Position numbers and translations under genes: made by a program
Part shown: one piece after another, positions 42,258 to 54,279 of the stretch
Layout of the letters: the number at the start of each line of letters is the position of its first letter
Numbering within the stretch: position 1 is the first letter of the stretch
Notes under the pieces: generated by a model
The model's database searches: none
What the model was told of the DNA's origin: nothing
What the model saw: the letters and a program-made list of their open reading frames with translations, nothing else
Assembly: GCA_030604885.1 (NCBI GenBank)
Contig: JAUVUZ010000018.1
Location: forward strand, 1 to 64,000
Direction: 5' to 3'
Source: Alphaproteobacteria bacterium
Lineage (GTDB): Bacteria > Pseudomonadota > Alphaproteobacteria > Rhodospirillales > Rhodospirillaceae
Length of the DNA stretch: 64,000 bases

Positions 42258-45200
42258 ATGGACAGCGTAACGGGTTCGGATCTCCGCCTCGGCTTCGGGC
42301 TGGGGTTCGCGGACCTTTACGCGCGCGACGGGCTGGCCCGGCTCGACGCCGCGTTTCTCGCGTTCCTCCGCGCCCGCGCGCCGGAGCGGGCCGACGCCCT
42401 CGCCGCCGGGCGCGCCGATCCGGGCGCGCTGTCGCCCCGCGCCGAGGCGGACCTGCTGCTGGAGATCGCGCCGGATTTCGACGCCTTCGTCGGCGAGCTG
42501 TTCGGCGTGACCGCCGAGCTGGCGGAGCTGCGCGCACGGCAGGCGGCGCTGGCGCCGCTGGCGGCGGCGAAGCGCCTGTTCGTGCAGCGCCGCGCGCTCA
42601 AGGCCTATCCGCCCGAGGCCGCCGCCGGGTTCGACGGCGCGGCGCTCACCCTCGCGGTGGCGCGCAAGCTCGGCGGCCGGTTTTCCGAACTCGGGTTCGC
42701 CGAGGCGGCGATGGCGTGGCTGGACGACGCCGAGGCCCACGCCGACGACCTCGACCTGTTCGCCCGCTTCGCCGCCTGGGCGAGCCACACCGACGAGGGC
42801 CGCCGCGCCCACCGCCGGGGCGTGCTGTTCGTCCACCCCGACAAGCACGACCCCCTCGCCCTGGTGCCGACGGTGCCGCGCGACGCCGGGCCGCTGACGG
42901 TGCGGGAGGCCCCGGCGTTCCGGCGGCGCGAGGGCTTCGCCCTCACCGACGCGGGGGCCGACATGGCGCAGGTGGCCGACCAGGCCAACTACTGCATCAC
43001 CTGCCACAAGCAGGGCAAGGACAGCTGCTCCAAGGGGATGAAGGACAAGGCCACCGGCGCGATCGCGGTCAACCCGCTGGGGCGGCGCATGGCGGGCTGC
43101 CCGCTGGAGGAGCGGATTTCCGAGATGATCGCGGCGCGGCGCGACGGCCACTTCGCCGCCGCCCTCGGCCTGATCGCCGTCGACAACCCGCTGTGCGCCG
43201 GAACCGGCCACCGCATCTGCAACGACTGCATGGTCGGCTGCGTCTACCAGAACCAGATGCGCGACCCGGTCAACATTCCCGAAATCGAGACCCGGGTGCT
43301 GAAGGACGTGCTCGGCCTGCCCTGGGGCTTCGAGATCTACGCCCTGATGACGCGCTGGAACCCGTTCTCGCTGCGCGCCCCCCTGCCCGCGCCGGAAACC
43401 GGCTACGCGGTGCTGGTGGCGGGCCTCGGCCCGGCGGGCTACAGCCTGGCGCAGCGGCTGCTGCGCGAGGGCCACGCGGTGGCGGCGGTGGACGGCCTCA
43501 AGATCGAGCCGCTGCCGCCCGAGATCTCGGGCGTGGCGGCGGATGGCTCGGCGGTGCCGTTCCGGCCGATCCGCGACGTGGCGGAGCTGTGGCAGAGCCT
43601 GGACGCACGGGTGACGGCGGGCTTCGGCGGCGTCGCCGAATACGGCATCACGGTGCGCTGGGACAAGAACTTCCTCACCCTGATCCGCCTGATTCTCGAG
43701 CGCGACCGGCGCTTCCGGATGTTCGGCGGGGTGCGCTTCGGCTCGACCATGGACTTCGCCGACGCCGCCGCCTACGGCTTCGACCACGTCGCCCTGTGCC
43801 TCGGCGCGGGCAAGCCGACCCTGGTGCCGATGACCGGCAAGCTCGCTTCCGGCGTGCGCCAGGCCTCCGACTTCCTGATGGCGCTGCAGCTCACCGGCGC
43901 GGCGCATCCGCGCACCGTCGCCAGCCTGCAGGTGCGGCTGCCGGTGGCGGTGATCGGCGGCGGCCTCACCGCCGTGGACGCCTGCACCGAGGCGCTCGCC
44001 TATTATCCGGTGCAGGTAGAGAAGTTCCTGGCGCGCTACGACGCCCTGGTGGCCGAGCGCGGCCGCACCGCCGTGGAAGGCCGCTGGACGGCGGCGGAGC
44101 GCGCGGTGGCCGAGGAGTTCCTCGCCCACGCCCGGGCGATCCGCGCCGAGCGCGCCCGCGCGGCGGCGGCGGGCGAGACGCCCAAGGTGCTGGAGCTGCT
44201 GCGCGGTTGGGGCGGCGCCACCCTGGTCTACCGCCGCAAGCTCACCGACTCCCCGGCCTACCGCAACAACCACGAGGAAATCGTCAAGGCGCTGGAGGAA
44301 GGCATCTCGGTGGCCGAGGAGTGGACCCCCACCGCGATCCACACCGACTCGTTCGGCTGGGCCGAAAGCCTGCAGATCAAGCACGCCGAGGACGGGCGGC
44401 AGATCGCGATTCCCGCCCGCACCGTGATCGTCGCCGCCGGAACCGTGCCCAACACCACCCTGGCGCGCGAGGGCGTGGGCGGCCTCAAGGTGGACGGCAA
44501 GCACTTCCAGGCCCTCGACGAGGCGGGCGCGCCGATCCGCCCCGAACCCTCCGCCAAGCCCGAGACCGCCCACGTGCTGATCGCCGCCGAGCGCGCCGAA
44601 ATGCCGGTGTCGTTCTTCGGCGATCTCCACCCCGGGTTCTCGGGCAACGTCGTCACCGCCATGGCCTCGGCCCGCGCGGGCGCGCCGGTGATCGGCCGCG
44701 CCCTCGCCAAGGCGCCGCCGCGCGACGCCGATTGGCAAACCCGCTTCGACCGCCTCAACGCCGACCTGCGGCCGACGCTGGCGCGCGTCACCCGCCTCAC
44801 CCCCACCATCGTCGAGGTGGTGGCGCGCGCGCCGCTCGCCGCCCGGCGGTTCCGGCCCGGCCAGTTCTTCCGCCTGCAGAACTACGCCGCCCACGCCCGG
44901 GGCACGCCGGAAACCCTGCTGGCGATGGAGGGCGTCGCCCTCACCGGCGCGTGGGTGGACGCGGACAAGGGCGAGCTGGCGATGATCGTGCTCGAAATGG
45001 GCGGATCGTCCGACCTCTGCGCCCAGCTCCGCCCCGGCGAGCCGCTGGTGGTGATGGGGCCGACCGGCGCCCCCACCGAGATCCCGCGCGGCGAGACCGT
45101 CTGCCTGGTGGGCGGCGGCCTCGGCAACGCGGTGCTGTTCTCGATCGGCCGCGCGCTCAAGGACAACGGCTGCCGGGTACTCTATTTCGCCGGCTACCGC

Positions 45201-45734
45201 CGCGCCGCCGACCGCTTCAAGGTACCGGACATCCTCGCCGCCTCCGACGCGGTGGTGTGGTGCTGCGACGAACCGGCCGACTTCACCCCCGAACGCCCGG
45301 GCGACCGCGCCTTCACCGGCAACATCGTCCAGGCGATGGCCGCCTACGCCCAAGGCGAGCTGGGCGAGACGCCGATCCCCCTCGCCGAGGCGGACCGGAT
45401 GATCGTGATCGGCTCGGACCGGATGATGGCGGCGGTCAAGGCGGCGCGCAAAGGCGTGCTCGCGCCCTTCCTCAAGCCGCGCCACGCGGCGGTGGCCTCG
45501 GTCAACTCGCCGATGCAGTGCATGATGAAGGAAATCTGCGCCCAGTGCCTGCAACGCCACGTCGACCCGGACACCGGCGAGGAAAGCGTCGTCTACTCCT
45601 GCGCCAACCAGGACCAGGACCTCGACCGGGTGGACTTCGTCAGCCTGCACGACCGCCTGTCGCAGAACACCGCGCAGGAATCTCTCACCCGGCTGTGGAT
45701 CGACCGTGAACTTCGGCGCCTCGGCGCGCGTTAG
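42258..45734 (+). CDS. Giant multidomain flavin/Fe-S NAD(P) oxidoreductase (GltD-like plus PyrK-like)
   Basis: About 1158 residues (1171 if the ATG at 42219 is used; GGGGG lies before 42258). Residues 1-230 are helical and unfamiliar. A Cys-rich part follows: ANYCITCHKQGKDSCSKGM (about 244) and HRICNDCMVGCVYQNQ (about 318). Next comes a GltD-type flavoprotein with VLVAGLGPAGYSLAQRLL (about 382) and VAVIGGGLTAVDACTEAL (about 563). The C-terminal third is a ferredoxin-reductase/PyrK-like unit: RRFRPGQFFRLQN (about 862), VCLVGGGLGNAVLFSIGRAL (about 945) and a 2Fe-2S-type C-x5-C-x2-C-x17-C (about 1087-1113). It probably passes electrons between NAD(P)H and an unknown acceptor. The physiological role is not known to me. 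Confidence 0.8.
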   Translation: MDSVTGSDLRLGFGLGFADLYARDGLARLDAAFLAFLRARAPERADALAAGRADPGALSPRAEADLLLEIAPDFDAFVGELFGVTAELAELRARQAALAPLAAAKRLFVQRRALKAYPPEAAAGFDGAALTLAVARKLGGRFSELGFAEAAMAWLDDAEAHADDLDLFARFAAWASHTDEGRRAHRRGVLFVHPDKHDPLALVPTVPRDAGPLTVREAPAFRRREGFALTDAGADMAQVADQANYCITCHKQGKDSCSKGMKDKATGAIAVNPLGRRMAGCPLEERISEMIAARRDGHFAAALGLIAVDNPLCAGTGHRICNDCMVGCVYQNQMRDPVNIPEIETRVLKDVLGLPWGFEIYALMTRWNPFSLRAPLPAPETGYAVLVAGLGPAGYSLAQRLLREGHAVAAVDGLKIEPLPPEISGVAADGSAVPFRPIRDVAELWQSLDARVTAGFGGVAEYGITVRWDKNFLTLIRLILERDRRFRMFGGVRFGSTMDFADAAAYGFDHVALCLGAGKPTLVPMTGKLASGVRQASDFLMALQLTGAAHPRTVASLQVRLPVAVIGGGLTAVDACTEALAYYPVQVEKFLARYDALVAERGRTAVEGRWTAAERAVAEEFLAHARAIRAERARAAAAGETPKVLELLRGWGGATLVYRRKLTDSPAYRNNHEEIVKALEEGISVAEEWTPTAIHTDSFGWAESLQIKHAEDGRQIAIPARTVIVAAGTVPNTTLAREGVGGLKVDGKHFQALDEAGAPIRPEPSAKPETAHVLIAAERAEMPVSFFGDLHPGFSGNVVTAMASARAGAPVIGRALAKAPPRDADWQTRFDRLNADLRPTLARVTRLTPTIVEVVARAPLAARRFRPGQFFRLQNYAAHARGTPETLLAMEGVALTGAWVDADKGELAMIVLEMGGSSDLCAQLRPGEPLVVMGPTGAPTEIPRGETVCLVGGGLGNAVLFSIGRALKDNGCRVLYFAGYRRAADRFKVPDILAASDAVVWCCDEPADFTPERPGDRAFTGNIVQAMAAYAQGELGETPIPLAEADRMIVIGSDRMMAAVKAARKGVLAPFLKPRHAAVASVNSPMQCMMKEICAQCLQRHVDPDTGEESVVYSCANQDQDLDRVDFVSLHDRLSQNTAQESLTRLWIDRELRRLGAR

Positions 45735-45763
45735 GAACGGCAGCATCTTCCGGCGGAGGCGGC

Positions 45764-46591
45764 ATGGCGCGGTGCGTGTGTGCCTGGGTTGCGTTGCTCA
45801 TCGGCCTCGCCGCGCCCGCCGCGGCCGAGACGGAAGCGCTCGTCGGCGCGGGCGTCGGCGTCCGCCCCGACTATCCCGGCTCCGACGATTATCGGGCCGA
45901 GGCCCTGCCCGCCCTCCGCCTCAAATGGAGCGGCGAGGCCGCCAAGCCCCCCGACGACGGCACCCGCACCAGCTTCGGCATCGTCGACGCCACGGCGGGT
46001 TTCCCCCACGGCGTGTCGTTCGGCGTCGCCCGCGTCGCCACGCCGGAGCGGCAGGTCACCCTCCGCGTCGGCGCCGGATACCGCCACGGCCGCGACGCCG
46101 ACGACAACCCGGCCCTCCGCGGCATGGGCGACGTGCGCGGCCAGCCGGTGCTGCGCCTCAAGCTCGAAAGCGAACCCACCGCCGACACCGGCAGCTTCTT
46201 CGGCCTCGGCTGGGAGAGCGACGTCTCGGGCGAGACCCGGGGCGACGCCGTCACCCTCTACGGCGGCCGCACCTTCGCCCCCTCCGAGGCCGCCGCCTTC
46301 ACCCTCACCGCCCACACCCGGTGGTTCGACGCCGACGACATGGCCGCGTACTTCGGCGTCTCCCCCGCCCAGGCCGCCGCCAGCGGCCACCCGGCGTTCG
46401 CCCCCGGGCGCGGCCTCGGCGACGCGGGGCTGGCGGCGGAGCTGCGCTGGGCGTTCACCGACAACTGGTCGGTGTTCGGCACCGTCGGCGTCAGCCGCCT
46501 GTTGGGCGACGCAGCCGACGGCCCGCTGGTGGACGACGCGGGCAGCGCCACCCAGTTCCGCGCCGGAACCGGCGTCTCCTTCCGCTTCTGA
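45764..46591 (+). CDS. MipA/OmpV family outer-membrane protein
   Basis: A 275-residue beta-barrel protein with a signal peptide (MARCVCAWVALLIGLAAP, cleavage near AAA-ETEA). The alternating hydrophobic strands and the ending FRAGTGVSFRF (aromatic C-terminal residue) are typical of outer-membrane barrels. The start VGAGVGVRPDYPGSDDYRA and the AFTDNWSVFGTVGVSRLLGDAADGPLV region match MipA/OmpV, proteins associated with murein synthase scaffolding or osmotic response. It lies 29 bases after the giant oxidoreductase, possibly on the same transcript. Confidence 0.85.
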   Translation: MARCVCAWVALLIGLAAPAAAETEALVGAGVGVRPDYPGSDDYRAEALPALRLKWSGEAAKPPDDGTRTSFGIVDATAGFPHGVSFGVARVATPERQVTLRVGAGYRHGRDADDNPALRGMGDVRGQPVLRLKLESEPTADTGSFFGLGWESDVSGETRGDAVTLYGGRTFAPSEAAAFTLTAHTRWFDADDMAAYFGVSPAQAAASGHPAFAPGRGLGDAGLAAELRWAFTDNWSVFGTVGVSRLLGDAADGPLVDDAGSATQFRAGTGVSFRF

Positions 46592-46678
46592 CGATTTCGC
46601 ACGGCCGCGCTTGACCCGGCGCGGCAGGGGGACATTATATCGAACGGCGTAATCGCCGATCCGGAAAAGGGGGTCTCC

Positions 46679-47887
46679 ATGTCGCTTCGCCCGTTCGCCG
46701 CCGCGCTCGCCGCGTGGCTCGCCGTCCTGCCCGCGCCGCGCGCCGACGCCGCCGACAGCGTCAAGATCGGCGAGATCAACTCGTATTCCCGCATTCCCGC
46801 CTTCACCCTGCCCTACCGCAACGGCTGGGAGCTGGCGGTGGAGCAGATCAACGCTGCGGGCGGCGTGATGGGCGGCAAGAAGCTCGAAATCATCGGCCGC
46901 GACGACGCCGGATCCCCCGAGCAGGCCCTCACCGCCGCCAACGAACTGGTGCGGCGCGAGGGCGTGGCGATGCTGGCGGGCACCTACCTCTCCAACGTCG
47001 GCCTCGCGGTCTCCGACTACGCCGCCAAGCGCGGCGTGGTGTTCCTCGCCTCCGAGCCGCTCACCGACGCCCTCACCTGGAGCAACGGCAACGCCGAAAC
47101 CTTCCGCCTGCGCCCCTCCACCTACGTCCAGACCGCGATCCTGGTGCGCGAGGCGGCCAAGCTGCCCGCCAAGCGCTGGGCCACCATCGCGCCCAACTAC
47201 GAATACGGCCAGGCGGCGGTGCGCAACTTCAAGGACCTGCTGAAGGCCGCCCGGCCCGACGTCGAATTCGTCGCCGAACAATGGCCCGCCCAGTTCGGCC
47301 TCGAGGCCGGGCCGACGGTGGAAGCCCTGGAACAGGCCAAGCCCGACGCGATCTTCAACGTCACCTTCTCCTCCGACCTCTCCAAGTTCGTGCGCGAAGG
47401 CACCGCGCGCGGCCTGTTCGCCAACCGCCCGGTGGTCTCCCTGCTCACCGGCGAGCCGGACTACCTGGTGCCGCTCGGCGCCGAAACCCCGGAAGGCTGG
47501 ATCGTCACCGGATACCCGTGGGACGAAATCCACACCCCCGAACACACCGCGTTCGTCGCCGCCTACCGCGCCCGGTTCAAGGAAGACCCGCGCATGGGCA
47601 CGCTGGTCGGCTACAACATGGCCCTCGCCCTCAAGGCCGCCCTCGACAAGGCCGGGTCCACCAAACGCGACGACCTCATCAAAGCCTTCGAAGGCCTCAC
47701 CTTCGACAGCCCCTCCGGCCCCATCACCTTCCGCGCCTCCGACCACCAGTCCACCATGGGCGCCTGGGTCGGCAAAACCGCCCGCGTCGACGGCAAGGGC
47801 AAAATGGTCGAATGGCGCTACGTCGACGGCAGCGAAGTGCTGCCCGACGCGGAAACCGCGCGGAAGCTGCGGCCTGCGGCGAAGTAA
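46679..47887 (+). CDS. Branched-chain amino acid-type ABC substrate-binding protein, no transporter adjacent
   Basis: A 402-residue periplasmic binding protein with a signal peptide (cleavage near ADA-ADSV). Family signs are VKIGEINSYSRIPAFTLPYR, GWELAVEQINAAGGVMGGKK, EIIGRDDAGSPEQALTAANE, WATIAPNYEYGQAAVRNFKD, and WDEIHTPEHTAFVAAYRARF. This is the Peripla_BP_6/LivJ type, whose members bind amino acids, amides or aromatic acids. There is no livHMGF set nearby. The upstream 87 bases contain AAAAGGGGG before the ATG. The ligand is unknown. Confidence 0.87.
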   Translation: MSLRPFAAALAAWLAVLPAPRADAADSVKIGEINSYSRIPAFTLPYRNGWELAVEQINAAGGVMGGKKLEIIGRDDAGSPEQALTAANELVRREGVAMLAGTYLSNVGLAVSDYAAKRGVVFLASEPLTDALTWSNGNAETFRLRPSTYVQTAILVREAAKLPAKRWATIAPNYEYGQAAVRNFKDLLKAARPDVEFVAEQWPAQFGLEAGPTVEALEQAKPDAIFNVTFSSDLSKFVREGTARGLFANRPVVSLLTGEPDYLVPLGAETPEGWIVTGYPWDEIHTPEHTAFVAAYRARFKEDPRMGTLVGYNMALALKAALDKAGSTKRDDLIKAFEGLTFDSPSGPITFRASDHQSTMGAWVGKTARVDGKGKMVEWRYVDGSEVLPDAETARKLRPAAK

Positions 47888-47892
47888 AACTT

Positions 47893-48064
47893 GCGGGGGG
47901 ACTCGGTCCCCCCGCGCCCCCCGGACGTTTCGGTTTTCGCGCGAAGCGCCATACCATCGTCGCGCGGCGTGACGGGGGACTCCCGCTCCGCGGAAAAACC
48001 AAAACAAATGGGGTCGAGGGGACCGAGTCCCCTCGCGGGTCCGGGCAGCGCCCGGCCTGGTTTT
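47893..48064 (-). repeat. Compound palindromic repeat, copy E (reverse orientation)
   Basis: In reverse complement it shows GGCCGGGCGCTGCCCGG, GAGGGGAC-TCG-GTCCCCTC with GACCCCATTTGTTTTGGTTTT, the CCGCGGAGCGGGAG and GCGCTTCGCGCG middle parts, GTCCGGGGGGCGC, and a terminal GCGGGGGGAC-CGA-GTCCCCCCGC hairpin. The base changes in the last stem are compensatory relative to the GCGGAGGGAC form. It lies between convergent genes. Confidence 0.85.
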
Positions 48065-48068
48065 CCCC

Positions 48069-48443
48069 TCACCCCGCGTGTTCCTCGAATTCCAGCGCCA
48101 GGCCGTTGATGCAGTAGCGCAGGCCGGTGGGCCGCGGCCCGTCGGGGAAGACGTGGCCGAGGTGGCCGCCGCAGTTGGCGCAGATCACCTCGGTACGGGT
48201 CATGCCGTGGCTGTCGTCGGTGCGGCTGGAGACGGCGCCCTCGGCGATCACGTCGTGGAACGACGGCCAGCCGCTGCCGGAATCGAATTTGGTATCCGAC
48301 GCGAACAGCGGGTGGCCGCAGGCGGCGCAGACGAACCGGCCGTCGCGGTGTTCGTCGAGCAGCGGGCTGGAGAACGGCGCTTCGGTGCCGCAGAATTCGA
48401 GGATGCGGCGGCGGTCGGGCGGCAGTTCGGAAAAGTCGGCCAT
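48069..48443 (-). CDS. msrB: Peptide-methionine (R)-S-oxide reductase
   Basis: A 124-residue enzyme that reduces methionine-R-sulfoxide in proteins. It has the zinc-binding cysteine pairs CAACGHPLF and CANCGGHLGHVFPDG. The SGSGWPSFHDVI segment and the catalytic Cys in LRYCINGLALEF near the C terminus are standard. The ATG at 48443 gives the normal cytosolic start MADFSELPPDRR. The likely Shine-Dalgarno GGGAG lies in the 3' arm of a strong hairpin directly upstream. Confidence 0.94.
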   Translation of the reverse strand: MADFSELPPDRRRILEFCGTEAPFSSPLLDEHRDGRFVCAACGHPLFASDTKFDSGSGWPSFHDVIAEGAVSSRTDDSHGMTRTEVICANCGGHLGHVFPDGPRPTGLRYCINGLALEFEEHAG

Positions 48444-48449
48444 GGGTCT

Positions 48450-48480
48450 GATGACTCCCGTTGGTGGCTCGGGAGTCATC
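48450..48480. promoter_or_regulatory. Perfect stem-loop between serB and msrB, covering the msrB ribosome site
   Basis: GATGACTCCCG (48450-48460) and CGGGAGTCATC (48470-48480) make an 11-pair perfect stem with a nine-base loop, 18 bases after the serB stop and six bases before the msrB ATG. On the msrB strand the 3' arm carries GGGAG, the only Shine-Dalgarno candidate. No T tract follows, so it could block translation as well as stop serB transcription. Confidence 0.55.
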
Positions 48481-48498
48481 AGATGGTGCGGCGGCGCG

Positions 48499-49464
48499 TC
48501 AGTCGCAAACGAAGGCGTCGCGGGGGTAGCCCTGGGCGTAGAGCAGGCCGGTGAGGTCGCACCAGTTGAGGGCGGCGCGCGCCCCCGCCACCACCGTCGG
48601 CTTGCCGTGGAAGGCGACGCCCAGGCCCGCCGCCTGGATCATCGGCAGGTCGTTGGCGCCGTCGCCCACCGCCAGGGTGGCGCTCATCGGCACGCCGAGT
48701 TCGGCGGCGGTGGCGACCAGGGTGTCGAGCTTGGCGTTGCGGTCGAGGATCGGCTCGGCGACGGTGCCCGCGAGGGTGTCGCCGTCGAGGATCAGGTCGT
48801 TGGCGTACACCCGGTCGAAGCCGCAGTGCGCCCCCACCGGCCGCGCGAACGGCAGGAACCCGCCCGAGATCAGCACCGCCGTGGCGCCGTCGGCGCGCAT
48901 CGTCCGCACCACGGTGCGGGCGCCGGGGGTGTAGCGCACCTCGGCCAGGGTTTTGGCGATGGTGTCGGCGGGCAGGCCCTTGAGCAGGCCGACGCGCTCG
49001 CGCAGGGCGGATTTGAAGTCGAGTTCGCCGTTCATCGCGCGGGCGGTGATCGCGGCGATAAGATCCTTCAGCCCGGCGAAGGCGGCGAGTTCGTCGAGGG
49101 TTTCGGCGGTGACGATGGTGCTGTCCATGTCGGCCACCAGCACCGTCTTCTTGCGTCCCTCGGCGGATTGGGCGATGACGTCGAGGCCGCCGGTGGGATA
49201 GTGGGCGTCGAGGGCGGCGCGGGCGGCGGCGTCCGCCTGGTCGGGGGCGAGGCCCTCGAACGGGATGTCGCAGGCGGCGCCCGGGGTTCCGGCATCGGCG
49301 AGCCACGCGGGGCTGGCGGTGTCGGCGCCGAGGGCGTCGAGGGCGGCGCGCGCCGCGTCCACGGCGGCGGGGGCGAGCGGCACGCCTTCGGGGAACCGGC
49401 CGAGGGAACCGGGGCCGGGGGCTGCGACGGCGGGCGCGGCGATCAGGGTGAGGACGAAGCTCAT
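48499..49464 (-). CDS. serB: Phosphoserine phosphatase
   Basis: A 321-residue HAD-superfamily hydrolase that releases serine from phosphoserine. The C-terminal catalytic domain has LVADMDSTIVTAETLDELA (nucleophile Asp near residue 111), LISGGFLPFARPV (Ser of motif II), the Lys in FHGKPTVVAGA, and AVGDGANDLPMIQAAG (motif III). The N-terminal ~100 residues match the regulatory portion of long SerB forms. Its ATG (complement 49464-49462) overlaps the miaA ATG on the other strand by two bases. Confidence 0.93.
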   Translation of the reverse strand: MSFVLTLIAAPAVAAPGPGSLGRFPEGVPLAPAAVDAARAALDALGADTASPAWLADAGTPGAACDIPFEGLAPDQADAAARAALDAHYPTGGLDVIAQSAEGRKKTVLVADMDSTIVTAETLDELAAFAGLKDLIAAITARAMNGELDFKSALRERVGLLKGLPADTIAKTLAEVRYTPGARTVVRTMRADGATAVLISGGFLPFARPVGAHCGFDRVYANDLILDGDTLAGTVAEPILDRNAKLDTLVATAAELGVPMSATLAVGDGANDLPMIQAAGLGVAFHGKPTVVAGARAALNWCDLTGLLYAQGYPRDAFVCD

Positions 49465-50464
49465 GGGGTCTTTCGCGGCGGAGGGGTTCGGGGGCGACTG
49501 CGTGGTGGTGGCCGGGCCGACCGCGTCGGGCAAGTCCGCGCTGGCGGTGGCGCTGGCGCGGGCGCTCGGCGGCGAGGTGGTCAACGCCGACAGCATGCAG
49601 GTTTATCGGGATTTGTCCATCCTCACCGCGCGCCCCGGGGCGGAGGAGATGGCCGGGGTGCCGCATCATCTCTATGGCCTGCTGGCGGCGCACGAGACCT
49701 GCGCGGCGGGGCTGTGGCTCGGCTGGATGCACGCGTTGCTGCCGGAGATCTGGGGGCGCGGCCGGGTGCCGGTGGTGGTGGGGGGCACCGGCCTCTATCT
49801 CCGCGCGCTGATCGACGGCTTGGCCCCGGTGCCCGAGGTTCCGGCCGCGGTGCGCGCCGAGGTCTCCGCCGATTACGACCGCGACCCGGCGGCGTTCGCG
49901 GCGGCGCTGGCGGCGGTGGACCCGGCGGCGGCGGCGGCGATCCCGCCCGCCAACCGCCAACGGATGATCCGCGCCACCGAGGTGTGGCGCGCCACCGGGC
50001 GGCCGATCTCGGCGTGGCAGGCGGAGCCGCACCGGGGCGGCCTTGCCCGCCCGCCGGCGGTGGTGGCGATCGCGCCGGAGCGGGACTGGCTCTACGCCCG
50101 CTGCGACGCCCGCTTCGACGCGATGCTGGCGGCGGGCGCGGCGCGGCAGGTGGAGGCGGCGATGGCCGAGGGCCTGGGGCCGGAGGCGCCGCTGGCGCGC
50201 GGCCTCGGCACCCGGGCGCTGATGGCGGCGCTTGCGGGCGCCCTGCCCTGGGACGAAGCGGTGGCCCGGGCCAAGCAGGAAACCCGCAACTACGCCAAGC
50301 GTCAGTCCACCTGGTTTCGCGGCCAGTTGCGCGCGGATCTCGTGCTGCGGCCGCCGCAGGACCCCCTCGATTCGCCCGCGATCGCCGGAAAGGTCTTGGA
50401 AATCTTGGGGGAAAGGCGCGGCGGCGGATGCAAGAGTTCCGCGCCCGCGCCGGAGAGCGAGTAA
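49463..50464 (+). CDS. miaA: tRNA dimethylallyltransferase
   Basis: A 333-residue enzyme adding the isopentenyl group to A37 of tRNAs reading UNN codons. It has a P-loop VVVAGPTASGKSALAVALA (about residue 12-30), NADSMQVYRDLSILTARPG, VVVGGTGLYLRALIDGL, ANRQRMIRATEVWRATGRPIS and the C-terminal QETRNYAKRQSTWFR. The ATG at 49463 has GAGGA eight bases upstream. The ORF extends further upstream through serB antisense sequence, which is not coding. An internal GTG closer to the P-loop is the only alternative start. Confidence 0.92.
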   Translation: MGSFAAEGFGGDCVVVAGPTASGKSALAVALARALGGEVVNADSMQVYRDLSILTARPGAEEMAGVPHHLYGLLAAHETCAAGLWLGWMHALLPEIWGRGRVPVVVGGTGLYLRALIDGLAPVPEVPAAVRAEVSADYDRDPAAFAAALAAVDPAAAAAIPPANRQRMIRATEVWRATGRPISAWQAEPHRGGLARPPAVVAIAPERDWLYARCDARFDAMLAAGAARQVEAAMAEGLGPEAPLARGLGTRALMAALAGALPWDEAVARAKQETRNYAKRQSTWFRGQLRADLVLRPPQDPLDSPAIAGKVLEILGERRGGGCKSSAPAPESE

Positions 50465-50514
50465 CAATCTTGCCATACCAACCCGAAAACTTTTCGGATG
50501 TTTGCATGTTTCGA

Positions 50515-50543
50515 TTGACCCTGGCCCGGCGATTTCATAAGTA
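50515..50543 (+). promoter_or_regulatory. Sigma-70-type promoter of ilvBH
   Basis: TTGACC at 50515-50520, a 17-base spacer and TAAGTA at 50538-50543. This gives a leader of about 60 bases before the ilvB ATG. The leader has no run of branched-chain codons and no T-tract hairpin that I can see, so classical attenuation looks unlikely here. Confidence 0.65.
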
Positions 50544-50613
50544 GGATGCTCTTTCGCGGCCGGGCAGGTCGCCTGGGCCGTGGTTTCTTTGCGGTTTCAA
50601 CGGAGCGAAACGG

Positions 50614-53965
<3,352 letters not shown>

Positions 53966-54142
53966 AAACGGCCGGGCGCTGCCCGGACCCGCGAGGGGAC
54001 AGAGGTCCCCTCGACCCCATTCCTGGTTTTTCCGCGTAGCGGGATAAATCAGCGCCGCCGCGCGCAAGTCTTTTGGCGCTGCGCGCGAAAGCCAAAACGT
54101 CCGGGAGGTGCGGAGGGACCGAGTCCCTCCGCGTCCTTCTCT
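53966..54142 (+). repeat. Compound palindromic repeat, copy F
   Basis: It begins at the ilvC stop. It has GGCCGGGCGCTGCCCGGACC, GAGGGGAC-AGAG-GTCCCCTC with GACCCCATTCCTGGTTTTT, a CGTAGCGG part, a GCGCTGCGCGCGAAAGCC element, then GGGAGGTGC with the terminal hairpin GCGGAGGGAC-CGA-GTCCCTCCGC. The order and spacing equal copy C. From 54143 to 54264 I see only A/T-richer sequence likely to hold the leuA promoter. Confidence 0.85.
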
Positions 54143-54279
54143 TCCCCCACTACGACAGCTTCATTGACCTATATTTCGGCACTTCGACAAAACCGATGGT
54201 CGCGTGCGGAAAAATTGTGCTTGCCAACCGGGCGGCGCTGCGGTCACATGAATGTCTTGCATCCATGAGAGGCGCCGCG

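Noticed and set aside
41889-45746. 1285-codon minus-strand ORF opposite the giant oxidoreductase
   Set aside because: Shadow frame: composition dominated by Gly/Arg/His/Glu with no motif; the plus strand carries Rossmann and Fe-S motifs throughout.
50544-50613. Attenuator leader peptide in front of ilvB
   Set aside because: A short ORF exists but has no run of Leu, Val or Ile codons, and there is no terminator-like hairpin.
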